DNA of 64,000 bases from Aquabacter cavernae (GTDB lineage Bacteria > Pseudomonadota > Alphaproteobacteria > Rhizobiales > Xanthobacteraceae), in the NCBI RefSeq assembly GCF_003993795.1, contig NZ_RWKV01000011.1:1-64000 (forward strand), in the 5' to 3' direction. Below are positions 33,628 to 41,730 of the stretch, piece after piece. Made by a program: the position numbers and the translations under genes. Every line of letters starts with the position of its first letter. The stretch's first letter is position 1. A model generated the notes under the pieces. That model was not told the origin of the DNA. It was given only the letters and a program-made list of their open reading frames with translations, and did not search any database.

Positions 33628-34247
33628 GACGAAAGCTCCTCGAAGCGGGCCAGGAAGCGGCCCTTGGCCGCCGCGGCGGTCCAGGGAGAGAGATAATCCG
33701 CCTCGATGGCGGGGTCGAGGCGGGTGGGCTGGCCGAACAGCCGCCGCGCCTCGTGCGAGGCGAAGCCGGCGAGACGGGTGGCCTCCAGATAGGCGGCGGA
33801 GCGGTCGGCGGCCTTCACGATCTTCACCAGCGGCTCCGGCCATGCGGCGGGCAGGCCGAAGCGCAGGCTGATGGCGGTCAGAAGCCGCGCCTCCACCGCC
33901 TTGTAGTCGCCCCCGATCACCGCCTTGAAGGGCGAGATCATGTCGCCGATCACATATTCCGGGGCATCGTGCAGCAGCACGGCCATGCGCCAGCGCGCGT
34001 CGATATCGGGGAAGGCCCGGCGCGCCAGCCGCTCCACCAGCAAGGCGTGCTGGGCCACGGAAAAGATGTTGTCGCCTTCCGTCTGGCCGTTCCAGCGCGC
34101 CATGCGCGACAGGCCATGGGCGATGTCCTCGATCTCCACGTCCAGCGGGGAGGGGTCGAGCAGGTTCAGGCGGCGGCCGGAGAGCATGCGCTGCCACGCG
34201 CGGGGCGCGACTTGTGCCGGTGCTGCGGAGCGGGTCTTCTGCGTCAC
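33624..34247 (-). CDS. HD-domain phosphohydrolase (YfbR-like)
   Basis: The 207-residue protein has the HD metal-binding pattern with FSVAQHALLVERLA, LLHDAPEYVIGDM and the later Asp in AADRSAAYLE. This matches the YfbR/HD group of 5'-deoxyribonucleotidases. The GTG at 34247 is chosen because AAAGGGG lies about 10 bases upstream. Translationally coupled to the downstream phosphatase gene. The substrate is inferred, not shown. Confidence 0.85.
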   Translation of the reverse strand: MTQKTRSAAPAQVAPRAWQRMLSGRRLNLLDPSPLDVEIEDIAHGLSRMARWNGQTEGDNIFSVAQHALLVERLARRAFPDIDARWRMAVLLHDAPEYVIGDMISPFKAVIGGDYKAVEARLLTAISLRFGLPAAWPEPLVKIVKAADRSAAYLEATRLAGFASHEARRLFGQPTRLDPAIEADYLSPWTAAAAKGRFLARFEELSS

Positions 34248-34343
34248 GATTCGCGTGCCCCTTTCGATCCGCGAAGGTAATAGCAAAGGCCCGGCGGGCG
34301 CATCCAGGGGCTGGATATGCGGCGCAGGGCACCAGGAGCGCAG

Positions 34344-34787
34344 ATGAGCCTTCCCACCCCTGCCGCCGTGCGCCCGACGCTCGCCGCCAGCGCGGCGGTG
34401 TTCCGTGACGGGCGTGTGCTGCTGGCGCGGCGCGGCTTCGCGCCGGGCCTCGGCCTGTGGAGCCTGCCCGGCGGGCGGGTGGAGCCGGGCGAGACCCTGG
34501 CGGAGGCCGCCGAACGCGAGGTGATGGAAGAGGTGAGCGTGCGCGCGCAGGTGCTGGGCGTCGCGGCGGCGCTGGACTTCATCGGCCATGACGAGGCGGG
34601 CGTCCTCACCTCCCATTTCGTGGTAGTGGCCCATGCCGCCCTCTGGCAGGCGGGGGAGCCCCAGCCCGGCCCCGAGGCCACGGAAGTGGGCTGGTTCCGG
34701 CCCGACGAGGTGGCGGGGCTTGCCTCCACGCGCGGACTGGCCGATGTGGTGGTGCGGGCGGCCCGCCTCCTGGCGGCGACCGCCTGA
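34344..34787 (+). CDS. Nudix hydrolase
   Basis: A 147-residue protein with a complete Nudix box ([18 protein letters not shown] followed by MEEV, about 52-73), which binds Mg2+ and hydrolyses nucleoside diphosphate derivatives. Together with LPGG and the [10 protein letters not shown] segment this resembles ADP-ribose or NADH pyrophosphatase-type members. AGGAG precedes the ATG by about 6 bases. It lies 13 bases before the MoeB-like gene, so they form an operon. Confidence 0.88.
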   Translation: MSLPTPAAVRPTLAASAAVFRDGRVLLARRGFAPGLGLWSLPGGRVEPGETLAEAAEREVMEEVSVRAQVLGVAAALDFIGHDEAGVLTSHFVVVAHAALWQAGEPQPGPEATEVGWFRPDEVAGLASTRGLADVVVRAARLLAATA

Positions 34788-34800
34788 GGAGCGTGCCGCC

Positions 34801-35604
34801 ATGGCCTTTTCGCCCGAGGAGATCGAACGCTATGCCCGCCACATCGTGCTGCGCGATGTGGGCGGCCCCGGCCAGCAGAAGCTGAAGGCCGCAAGCGTGC
34901 TGGTGGTGGGGGCGGGCGGCCTGGGCGCGCCTGTCCTGCTTTATCTCGCCGCCGCCGGCGTCGGGCGCATCGTGCTGGTGGATGATGACGAGGTGTCCCT
35001 CTCCAATCTCCAGCGGCAGGTGATCCACCGCACCGACGATATCGGCCGCCCCAAGGTGGAGAGCGCCCGCGCCATGGTGGCGGCGCTGAACCCCCATGTG
35101 GCCATGGAACTGCACCGCACCCGGCTGACGGCGGAGAATGCGCTGGCGTTGATCTCCGGCGTGGACGTGGTGGTGGACGGCTCGGACAATTTCGCCACCC
35201 GCTATCTGGTCTCCGACGCCTGCGCCCTGGCGCGTCGGCCGCTGGTGACGGCGGCGCTCGGCACGTTCGACGCCACCCTCACCACGCTGCGCCCCCATGA
35301 GAGCGGGCCGGACGGCCTGCCCAACCCCACCTATCGCTGCCTGTTCCCCGAGCCGCCCCCGCCCGGCACCGTGGCGCCCTGCGCGGAGGCGGGCGTGCTG
35401 GGCGCGCTGGCGGGCATTGCGGGGTCTCTGGCAGCGCTGGAGGTGATCCGCGCCATCGTCGGCTTCGGCGAGGGGCTGGTGGGGCGCCTTTTGATGATCG
35501 ACGCGCTCTCCATGCGCTTCGAGACGCTGACCTATGCCTATGACCCGGACAATCCGCTGACCGGAGAGAACCCGCGCATCACGAACCTGTCCGAGCACGC
35601 CTGA
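34801..35604 (+). CDS. moeB: MoeB/HesA/ThiF family adenylyltransferase
   Basis: It activates the C-terminus of a sulfur-carrier protein (MoaD or ThiS) by adenylation. The 267-residue protein has the E1-like nucleotide-binding motif VVGAGGLGAPVLLYLAAAGV, the catalytic segment DGSDNFATRYLVSDAC, and the Cys in VAPCAEAGVLG. The paired zinc cysteines of E. coli MoeB are missing: the first pair is reduced to YRC and the C-terminus has none. The molybdopterin assignment is therefore less sure than the superfamily. Upstream Nudix gene is in the same operon. Confidence 0.82.
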   Translation: MAFSPEEIERYARHIVLRDVGGPGQQKLKAASVLVVGAGGLGAPVLLYLAAAGVGRIVLVDDDEVSLSNLQRQVIHRTDDIGRPKVESARAMVAALNPHVAMELHRTRLTAENALALISGVDVVVDGSDNFATRYLVSDACALARRPLVTAALGTFDATLTTLRPHESGPDGLPNPTYRCLFPEPPPPGTVAPCAEAGVLGALAGIAGSLAALEVIRAIVGFGEGLVGRLLMIDALSMRFETLTYAYDPDNPLTGENPRITNLSEHA

Positions 35605-35633
35605 GGGCGGCGGGGCTGGGATCACCCCCGCCC

Positions 35634-35647
35634 AAGCCCGCGCGGCG
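35634..35647. repeat. Short copy of the convergent-end repeat
   Basis: AAGCCCGCGCGGCG (35634-35647) is identical to the first part of both repeat copies at 63577 and 63641. Like the others it lies between two convergent genes, here moeB and aroB. Confidence 0.6.
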
Positions 35648-35666
35648 TCAGATGGCCGAGCCCGCC

Positions 35667-36809
35667 TCAGGCGGTGCGCATGTCCTGGAGGAAGGCGCGC
35701 ACCTGCGCCCCGTCCACGTCCTTGGCGATGAAGGCTTCGCCGATGCCGCGCGTCAGGATGAAGGTCAGCGCGCCCCGGCTCACCTTCTTGTCCTGGGCGA
35801 TGAGCGTCATGAGCCCGTCCGTGTCGGGCAGATCGCCCGGCACATCGGCGATACGGGTGGGCAGGCCGACGCTCTCCAAATGCCGCTGCGCGCGCACCGC
35901 GTCCTGGCCGGTGCACAGGCCGAGGCGGGCGGAGAAGGCGAAGGCGAGGCACATGCCGATGCTCACCGCCTCCCCATGGAGCAGGCGATGGGAGAAGCCC
36001 GCGCCCGCTTCCAGGGCATGGCCGAAGGTGTGGCCGAGATTGAGCAAAGCGCGGTCGCCCGTCTCCTTCTCGTCGCGGGCGACGATGGCGGCCTTGGCGG
36101 CGCAGCTGGCCGCCACCGCCTCGCCGCGCGCCTCGCCCCCGGCGATCACCTCGCGGCCCTTGGATTCCAGCCAGGAGAACAAGGCGGCGTCGCCCAGAAG
36201 GCCGTATTTGGCCACTTCCGCATAGCCCGCGCGCAGTTCGCGTGCCGGCAACGTATCCAGAGCGGCGGTGTCCGCCACCACCAGGACCGGCTGGTGGAAC
36301 GCGCCCACCAGATTCTTGCCCTGGGGCGAATTGATGCCGGTCTTGCCACCCACGGAGGAATCCACCTGGGCCAGCAGGGTGGTGGGGGCCTGGACGAAAT
36401 CCACGCCCCGGCGCAGCACGGCGGCGGCAAAGCCGGTGAGGTCGCCCACCACGCCACCGCCCAGCGCGAGGACGAGGTCGCGCCGCTCCACGCGGGCGGC
36501 GATCAGCCCCTCGGTCACCTGTTCCAGGCCCGCATAGGATTTGGTCTTCTCGCCCGGCGCCACCACGATGGCGGAATGGGCGATGCCCGCGCCATCGAGC
36601 GCCTGTTCCACGGTGGCGAGATGCGTGTCCGCCACGTTCCGGTCGGTGACGATGGCCACCCGCGCGCCGGGGCGCAAAGCGGCGATGCGGGTGCCGAGGC
36701 TCGCGAGCAGGCCGGGGCCGATGGCGATGTCATAGGCCCGGCCGGACAGGTCCACGCGCACGGTGCGCAGGCCGGACGTGTCGGCGGGACTGGCGGGGGC
36801 GGCCGTCAT
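35667..36809 (-). CDS. aroB: 3-dehydroquinate synthase
   Basis: It makes 3-dehydroquinate from DAHP in the shikimate pathway, using NAD+ and a divalent metal. The 380-residue protein has the NAD-binding GGGVVGDLTGF, the substrate-binding QVDSSVGGKTGIN, and metal ligands in EVAKYGLL, LNLGHTFGHALE and LLHGEAVSIGM. Complete. The start is 10 bases downstream of the aroK stop, so the two shikimate genes form an operon, in the order common in proteobacteria. Confidence 0.96.
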   Translation of the reverse strand: MTAAPASPADTSGLRTVRVDLSGRAYDIAIGPGLLASLGTRIAALRPGARVAIVTDRNVADTHLATVEQALDGAGIAHSAIVVAPGEKTKSYAGLEQVTEGLIAARVERRDLVLALGGGVVGDLTGFAAAVLRRGVDFVQAPTTLLAQVDSSVGGKTGINSPQGKNLVGAFHQPVLVVADTAALDTLPARELRAGYAEVAKYGLLGDAALFSWLESKGREVIAGGEARGEAVAASCAAKAAIVARDEKETGDRALLNLGHTFGHALEAGAGFSHRLLHGEAVSIGMCLAFAFSARLGLCTGQDAVRAQRHLESVGLPTRIADVPGDLPDTDGLMTLIAQDKKVSRGALTFILTRGIGEAFIAKDVDGAQVRAFLQDMRTA

Positions 36810-36819
36810 GGAAAGGTCC

Positions 36820-37431
36820 TCAGGAAGGGTCGGAAGGGGGCGCGTCCGTCCCCCCGTCCAAATGGCGGGTGGCGGCGGTGATCACCTCCGCCACCACGGA
36901 TTCGTGCGCCACCTCGCGGGATTCCACGGTCACATCCGCCAGGGCATAGACATGCTCGCGCGCCTCCAGCAGGGCGGCGAGGCGTTCGGCGGCATCCCCG
37001 CCGGTCAGGAGCGGGCGGTCATTGCGCTTCTTCACGCGCCGCAGCAGGGTGGGCAGGTCGGCGCGCAGCCAGACGGACAGGCCATTGTCCTTCACCCCGG
37101 CGCGCGTCTCCTCATTCATGAAGGCGCCGCCGCCCGTGGCGACCACCGCCGGGCCGTTCTGCAGCAGCCGCGCCACGACCCGGCGCTCGCCCATGCGGAA
37201 CTCGGCCTCGCCGCGGCTCGCGAAGATTTCGGGAATGCTCATGCCCGCCGCCTTCTCGATCTCGTCGTCGGCATCGAAGAAGGGCAGGCCGAGGCGCTTG
37301 GCGAGGCGGCGGCCCACGGACGACTTGCCGGCACCGGGCATGCCAACCAGGACCAGCGTCCGGCGGCCGAGACGCGCCCGCAGCACTTCGGCGGCGGCGT
37401 CATGTCCCTCTCCCACTGCCTCGCTGGTCAC
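36820..37431 (-). CDS. aroK: Shikimate kinase
   Basis: It phosphorylates shikimate at the 3-position. The 203-residue protein has the P-loop GMPGAGKSSVG, the shikimate-binding DADDEIE, GEAEFR and TGGGA motifs, and the lid segment around RPLLTGGD. The GTG at 37431 is chosen because AAAGGGG lies about 9 bases upstream; a longer frame to 37584 would run into the divergent gene. aroB follows 10 bases downstream. Confidence 0.95.
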   Translation of the reverse strand: MTSEAVGEGHDAAAEVLRARLGRRTLVLVGMPGAGKSSVGRRLAKRLGLPFFDADDEIEKAAGMSIPEIFASRGEAEFRMGERRVVARLLQNGPAVVATGGGAFMNEETRAGVKDNGLSVWLRADLPTLLRRVKKRNDRPLLTGGDAAERLAALLEAREHVYALADVTVESREVAHESVVAEVITAATRHLDGGTDAPPSDPS

Positions 37432-37529
37432 GTCCGCGACCCCTTTCCCGCTTGATCCCGCATGATCTCGGCCCCGCCAGTAGCACCGCCTCCCCGGTGC
37501 GGCAATGCGGTTGAAAGCACGGCGCGGCC

Positions 37530-37721
37530 ATGCGACGAGAAGCTGTCCTCCCACTGAAGCTGATTCGGGCACGACATTTGGCAAGCCTCGTCCGAGTTCT
37601 CGTGGTCATCGCCATCCTCGCCGGCTGTGCCTATGGCGGGGCGTGGTGGCTCGCCAACAGGGTCGAGCCGGTGGTGCGCGACGTCACCTTCACCGTTCCG
37701 GCGGACAAGTTCTCCAAATGA
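37530..37721 (+). CDS. Small single-span membrane protein upstream of xerD
   Basis: A 63-residue protein with a basic N-terminus, one membrane helix (about 19-39) and a short periplasmic tail ending FTVPADKFSK. I do not know a named family. Its stop overlaps the xerD start as ATGA, so it is translated in step with the recombinase. It is divergent from aroK, with about 98 bases between starts. Confidence 0.6.
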   Translation: MRREAVLPLKLIRARHLASLVRVLVVIAILAGCAYGGAWWLANRVEPVVRDVTFTVPADKFSK

Positions 37722-38641
37722 CCGGCGCGGGGCCCCTCGCCCTGTTCCTTGACATGCAGGCGGTGGAGCGCGGGGCGAGCGCCAACACGCTGGACGCCTA
37801 TCGCCGCGACCTGTCGGACCTGTCGGAATTCCTGAGCGGGCAGGGCACCAGCCTCGCCGCCGCCGAGACCGGGGCGCTGCGCGCCTATCTGGCCGATCTC
37901 GACGGGCGGGGCCTGAAATCCACCACCATCGCCCGCCGCCTCTCGGCCCTGCGCCAGCTTTACCGCTTCCTCTATGCGGAAGGGCACCGGGGAGAGGATC
38001 CCGCCGCCATCCTGGAGGGGCCGAAGCGCGGGCGGCCCTTGCCCAAGGTGCTTACGGTGGAGGATGTCAGCCGCCTCATCGAGACCGCCCATGCGCGGGC
38101 GGGCGCGGCGGCGCGGCCCACCGAGCGGCTGCGGCGCCTGCGCACCGTCTGCCTCGTGGAGATGCTCTACGCCACCGGCCTGCGCATTTCCGAGCTGGCC
38201 GCTCTGCCCGCCAGCGCCGCCCGCACGCGGGCCGATGCCATCATCGTCACGGGCAAGGGCGGCAAGGAGCGGCTGGTGCCCTTGGGCGCCGCCGCCAAGG
38301 CGGCCATGGCGGCCTATCTGGACGCGCGGCGGGAGGCGGGGCTGGATGCCTCCAAATGGCTGTTCCCCTCCTCCGGCGCCACCGGCCACCTGACGCGCCA
38401 GCATGCCGCGCTCGACCTGAAGGACCTGGCCCTGGCCACGGGCATCGACCCCGCCTGCCTCTCCCCCCACGTTCTGCGCCATGCCTTCGCGAGCCATCTG
38501 CTGGCCCATGGGGCGGACCTGCGCATCGTGCAGACCCTGCTGGGCCATGCCGATATTTCCACCACCCAGATCTACACCCATGTGCTGGACGAGCGCCTCG
38601 CGGGCCTCGTGCGGGACCTGCATCCGCTCTCGGACGGATAG
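37718..38641 (+). CDS. xerD: Tyrosine recombinase XerD
   Basis: XerD with XerC resolves chromosome dimers at dif. The 307-residue protein has an N-terminal SAM-like core-binding domain (about 5-90) and the catalytic domain with Arg in GLRISE, Lys in GKGGKER, HVLRHAFASHL, LGHADISTTQIYTHV and the nucleophile Tyr in it. The location beside aroK is typical for the housekeeping gene rather than an integrase. No dif site or att site is visible. Translation overlaps the upstream small protein gene. Confidence 0.93.
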   Translation: MTGAGPLALFLDMQAVERGASANTLDAYRRDLSDLSEFLSGQGTSLAAAETGALRAYLADLDGRGLKSTTIARRLSALRQLYRFLYAEGHRGEDPAAILEGPKRGRPLPKVLTVEDVSRLIETAHARAGAAARPTERLRRLRTVCLVEMLYATGLRISELAALPASAARTRADAIIVTGKGGKERLVPLGAAAKAAMAAYLDARREAGLDASKWLFPSSGATGHLTRQHAALDLKDLALATGIDPACLSPHVLRHAFASHLLAHGADLRIVQTLLGHADISTTQIYTHVLDERLAGLVRDLHPLSDG

Positions 38642-38735
38642 GCCGGGAAACGCCGCGCGGGCGCGAACCGTGCACAGGCGCGGGCGAATTCCCGCGTCGC
38701 CTCTTTCATCATGACGCGCCCGCCCTTATATTCAT

Positions 38736-39056
38736 GGGGCCGGCGCAAGCCGGCTATGGCGATAAACGGTTGTCGGAATAAGCCTTTCGGACCCGGGGGC
38801 AGTACCCGGCGCCTCCACCCCAGCCCATCGGCACCGCCGTTGGGCTGCGGCGGGGGCGAAACAGGATCGACGAGGGTGTAAAGGGCTTTCTTTCGCTCGG
38901 CATGGTTCCGCCGATATCGGGCCGACCTATAGTTGCGAATGACAACTATGCTCCGGTTGCTCAGGCCGCGTGAGCGGTTTGACGATCGAAATCAAAGTCC
39001 TACCGGGTAGCACTGGATAGGCGGGGTTCGGAGGCACCTGGCAACAGAAGCCTCCA
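38736..39056 (+). ncRNA. ssrA: Two-piece (permuted) tmRNA
   Basis: The alphaproteobacterial tmRNA gene is circularly permuted: the acceptor half comes first and the coding half second. The acceptor half ends CGCCTCC-ACC (38810-38819), and the coding half begins GGGGGCG (38852-38858). These pair to a 7-bp acceptor stem with one G-U. Between them CAGCCCA (38821-38827) and TGGGCTG (38841-38847) form the loop hairpin that is excised. The tag frame (38935-38973) encodes ANDNYAPVAQAA and a UGA. A hairpin GCCGGC-GCAA-GCCGGC (38739-38754) opens the acceptor half. Ends are approximate. Confidence 0.93.
38935..38973 (+). other. tmRNA proteolysis-tag reading frame
   Basis: Codons from GCG (38935) to TGA (38971-38973) read ANDNYAPVAQAA, a 12-residue degradation tag of the alphaproteobacterial type ending AA. 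GCG is the resume codon. Confidence 0.92.
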
Positions 39057-39065
39057 CTTCCTTTT
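39030..39065 (+). terminator. Terminal hairpin of ssrA
   Basis: GGAGGC (39030-39035) and GCCTCC (39050-39055) enclose a 14-base loop and are followed by a pyrimidine run, ACTTCCTTTT. It closes the coding half and may also act as terminator. Confidence 0.6.
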
Positions 39066-39165
39066 GGCCGCGGGACCTGAAGGGAAGGCGTCCTTCTTGT
39101 GTTTGGTCGGCGGGCGGGGTTCATCTTCCGCCGCGGAGCAGGCGTTCCCGGCTCGGTTGCGCGCG

Positions 39166-39765
39166 ATGGCTTCGACGGATCACATCAGGTACGACCTTCT
39201 GGCTCAGGACGCCCTGCGCGGCGTGGTGCGCCGGGTTATTCAGGATGTGGCACGGGACGGACTGCCCGGCGACCATCATTTCTTCATCGCCTTCGACACC
39301 CGCGCCCCCGGCGTGCGGCTCTCCCAGCGCATGCGGGAGAAGTATCCCGAAGAGATGACCGTGGTGCTCCAGCACCAGTTCTGGGATCTGGTCGTGAGCG
39401 ATGTCGCCTTCGAGGTCGGCCTCTCCTTCGGCGGCGTCCCCGAAAAGCTGGTGGTGCCTTTCTCCGCCCTCAAGGGCTTCTTCGACCCCTCCGTGAAGTT
39501 CGGCCTGCAGTTCGAGCTGGCGGAAGAGGCGACCGCCGGCGAGGCGGATGCGGAGAGCCCGGACACGTCGGCGACGCCGTCCATCGGCACCATTTCTTCC
39601 GTGCGGTCCACCGTTCGCGGTGCGGCGTCCGAGCCCGTGGTGGCGAGCGGCACGCCCGTAACCCCCGCGGCGGCCTCCAACACGCAGGACGGCGATACGC
39701 CCGAGGACGAGCGGCCCAGCGGCGGCGCGGAAGTGGTGCGCCTCGACGTGTTCCGCAAGAAATAA
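39166..39765 (+). CDS. sspB: ClpXP specificity-enhancing adaptor SspB (alpha type)
   Basis: SspB binds ssrA-tagged proteins and hands them to the ClpXP protease. The 199-residue protein has the N-terminal dimeric substrate-binding domain (about 1-120: LSQRMREKYPEEMTVVLQHQ, FEVGLSFGGVPEKLVVPFSA). A flexible Ala/Thr/Ser/Pro linker follows, and the C-terminus VVRLDVFRKK resembles a ClpX-docking tail. The ATG at 39166 is used; its ribosome-binding site is weak. It lies about 110 bases after ssrA, whose tag it recognises. Confidence 0.92.
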   Translation: MASTDHIRYDLLAQDALRGVVRRVIQDVARDGLPGDHHFFIAFDTRAPGVRLSQRMREKYPEEMTVVLQHQFWDLVVSDVAFEVGLSFGGVPEKLVVPFSALKGFFDPSVKFGLQFELAEEATAGEADAESPDTSATPSIGTISSVRSTVRGAASEPVVASGTPVTPAAASNTQDGDTPEDERPSGGAEVVRLDVFRKK

Positions 39766-39784
39766 CGCCTCCACATAATCCTGC

Positions 39785-39811
39785 CGGGACACCGGCCGCG
39801 CGGCTGTCCCG
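39785..39811 (+). terminator. Hairpin after sspB
   Basis: CGGGACA (39785-39791) and TGTCCCG (39805-39811) form a perfect 7-bp stem with a 13-base loop, about 20 bases past the sspB stop. There is no clear T-run, so termination is only moderately likely. Confidence 0.4.
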
Positions 39812-39837
39812 CATCTCCTTCGCTACCGGATAAGGTC

Positions 39838-41082
39838 ATGCCTGCCGAATTCGACGTTGCCGTCATCGGAGCCGGTGCGGCCGGGCTTGCGGCGGGCCGC
39901 ACGCTCCAGGCGGCGGGGGCGCGGTTCGTGGTTCTGGAGGCGGCCTCCCGCACCGGCGGGCGCGCTTATACCGACATCGAGACGTTCGGCCGCCCCTGGG
40001 ACATGGGCTGCCACTGGCTGCATGCCGCGCGCACCAATCCCTTCGTGCCCATCGCCGATGCCCTCGGCTTCACCTATCGCGCCACCTCCACGCCTTTGGT
40101 GCGCCATCTCTGGCAGGCGGGCAGCTGGGTGGACGCGGACCAGATCGCGGCGGCGCAGGAGGCGGTGGACGACGCCTTCGAGGGCGTTCGCGCGGCCGGC
40201 GCGGCGGGACAGGACATCGCCGCGAGCGCGGCCGTGCCCCTGGACGGCCCGTGGGGGCGCCTCGCGCGCCATTGGCTGTCCCTCATGACGGCGAGCCCGC
40301 CCGAGCGCATCTCCGCCCGCGATTTCGCGGCTTATGTGGACACGGACGCCAATTGGCCGGTGCTGGAAGGCTATGGCGCGCTGGTGCGGGCCCATGGCGC
40401 GAACGTGCCGGTGACGCTGGACTGCCCGGTCTCGCGCATCGACTGGTCGGGCGCGGGCGTGCGGCTGGAGACCCCGCGCGGGGATGTGCGTGCCCGCGCC
40501 GTCATCGTCACCGTGCCCGTGGCTGTTATCGCGGAGGGGCGGCTCGCCTTCACGCCGGACCTGCCGCCGCCTATGGCGGAGAGCTTTGCGGGCCTGACCC
40601 AGGGCATCGCGGAGAAGGTGGCCATCGCCTTCGACCGGGACGTGTTCGGCTTCACCGAGCGCACGGGCGTGACCGTGCTGGGCGAAGACCCGGTGAGCTT
40701 CCAGATCCTGCCCGGCCATCCGCCTTTGGCGGTGGGGCATATGGGGGGCGATTTCGCCGCCGCGCGCCTCGCGGACGGGCCGGGCGCCCTGGAGGATGCC
40801 ATGCTCGATGCCCTGAAATCCGCCTTCGGCACCTCCATCGCCGCCCATGTCACCACGCGGCAGGCCACCGGCTGGGCGGCCGATCCCTTCATTGGCGGCG
40901 CCTATTCCAGCGCGCTGCCCGGGCGCGCCCATCTGCGGGCGAACCTGCTCCAAATGGTGGGCGAGCGCATCCATTTCGCGGGCGAAGCCGCGCGGGTCGA
41001 TGATTTCTCCACCTGCCACGGCGCGCACCTCTCTGGAGTCGCGGCGGCCCGGCGGGCGCTGGACCTGCGGGTGGCGGCATGA
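39838..41082 (+). CDS. FAD-dependent amine oxidase (monoamine-oxidase-like)
   Basis: The 414-residue flavoprotein has the N-terminal FAD motif DVAVIGAGAAGLAAGRTLQA, the second motif SRTGGRAYT, and the C-terminal motif RIHFAGEAARV with GAHLSGVAAARR. These mark the flavin-containing amine oxidase superfamily. The substrate, a primary or polyamine, is unknown. It overlaps folA by four bases (ATGA), so the two are translationally coupled. That pairing looks incidental to folate metabolism. Confidence 0.88.
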   Translation: MPAEFDVAVIGAGAAGLAAGRTLQAAGARFVVLEAASRTGGRAYTDIETFGRPWDMGCHWLHAARTNPFVPIADALGFTYRATSTPLVRHLWQAGSWVDADQIAAAQEAVDDAFEGVRAAGAAGQDIAASAAVPLDGPWGRLARHWLSLMTASPPERISARDFAAYVDTDANWPVLEGYGALVRAHGANVPVTLDCPVSRIDWSGAGVRLETPRGDVRARAVIVTVPVAVIAEGRLAFTPDLPPPMAESFAGLTQGIAEKVAIAFDRDVFGFTERTGVTVLGEDPVSFQILPGHPPLAVGHMGGDFAAARLADGPGALEDAMLDALKSAFGTSIAAHVTTRQATGWAADPFIGGAYSSALPGRAHLRANLLQMVGERIHFAGEAARVDDFSTCHGAHLSGVAAARRALDLRVAA

Positions 41083-41600
41083 GCGCGCCGCTGGCCCATA
41101 TCGTCGCCATGGGCGAGAACGGCGTCATCGGGCGCGGACAGGCGCTGCCGTTCCGCCTGCCGTCCGATCTCAAGCGCTTCAAGGCCCTCACCTGGGGCAA
41201 GCCGCTGCTCATGGGGCGGCAGACCTTCCTGTCCATCGGCCGCCCGCTGCCGGGGCGCATCTCCGTGGTGGTGAGCGGCGATCCCGCCTTCACCGTGCCG
41301 GAGGGCGTGCGCCTCGCCCGCAGCCTGCCGGAGGCCCTCGCCCTTGCCGCGCAGGCCATGGGCGAGATGGGCGCGGACGAGGTGATGGTGATCGGCGGGC
41401 GCCGGGTGTTCGCCGATACGCTGCCGCTGACCGCGCGGGTGCATCTCACCAAGGTGCATCTGTCGCCCGAGGGCGACGTGATCCTGCCGCCCTACGACCC
41501 CGCACTCTGGCGCGAAGTGGCCCATGAAGGCCCGCTCCAGGGGCCGGGCGACGAGGCGCCCTTCACCTATGTGACGCTGGAGCGCCGCGCGGACGCCTGA
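41079..41600 (+). CDS. folA: Dihydrofolate reductase
   Basis: It reduces dihydrofolate to tetrahydrofolate with NADPH. The 173-residue protein has the family N-terminus with GENGVIGRGQALPFRLPSDL (the usual Trp replaced by Phe in LPF), LLMGRQTFLSIGRPLPGR and the NADPH-binding VMVIGGRRVF. The catalytic acidic residue is Asp in LPSDLKRF. thyA, its frequent neighbour, is not in the window. It overlaps the amine oxidase stop. Confidence 0.93.
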   Translation: MSAPLAHIVAMGENGVIGRGQALPFRLPSDLKRFKALTWGKPLLMGRQTFLSIGRPLPGRISVVVSGDPAFTVPEGVRLARSLPEALALAAQAMGEMGADEVMVIGGRRVFADTLPLTARVHLTKVHLSPEGDVILPPYDPALWREVAHEGPLQGPGDEAPFTYVTLERRADA

Positions 41601-41730
41601 TCCGCCGGTGACCAGTCCTCAGCCGTTTCGTCCCGCCTTAGCGGCCCGGTCCTGTGGTGGATCGCGCCGGGGAGGCCGACGCTGCGCGGGCCCGCTCAGG
41701 CGCAGCGCGGCTCTCGGATTGGTGGGCATG

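Noticed and set aside
31652-38641. Possible prophage or integrative element (S24 repressor plus tyrosine recombinase)
   Set aside because: The recombinase is next to aroK with housekeeping XerD features. Genes between are ordinary metabolic ones, and no att repeats or phage structural genes occur.
38754-38945. A 63-codon minus-strand frame across the ssrA region
   Set aside because: It lies over the tmRNA, whose acceptor stem, linker hairpin and tag frame explain the sequence.
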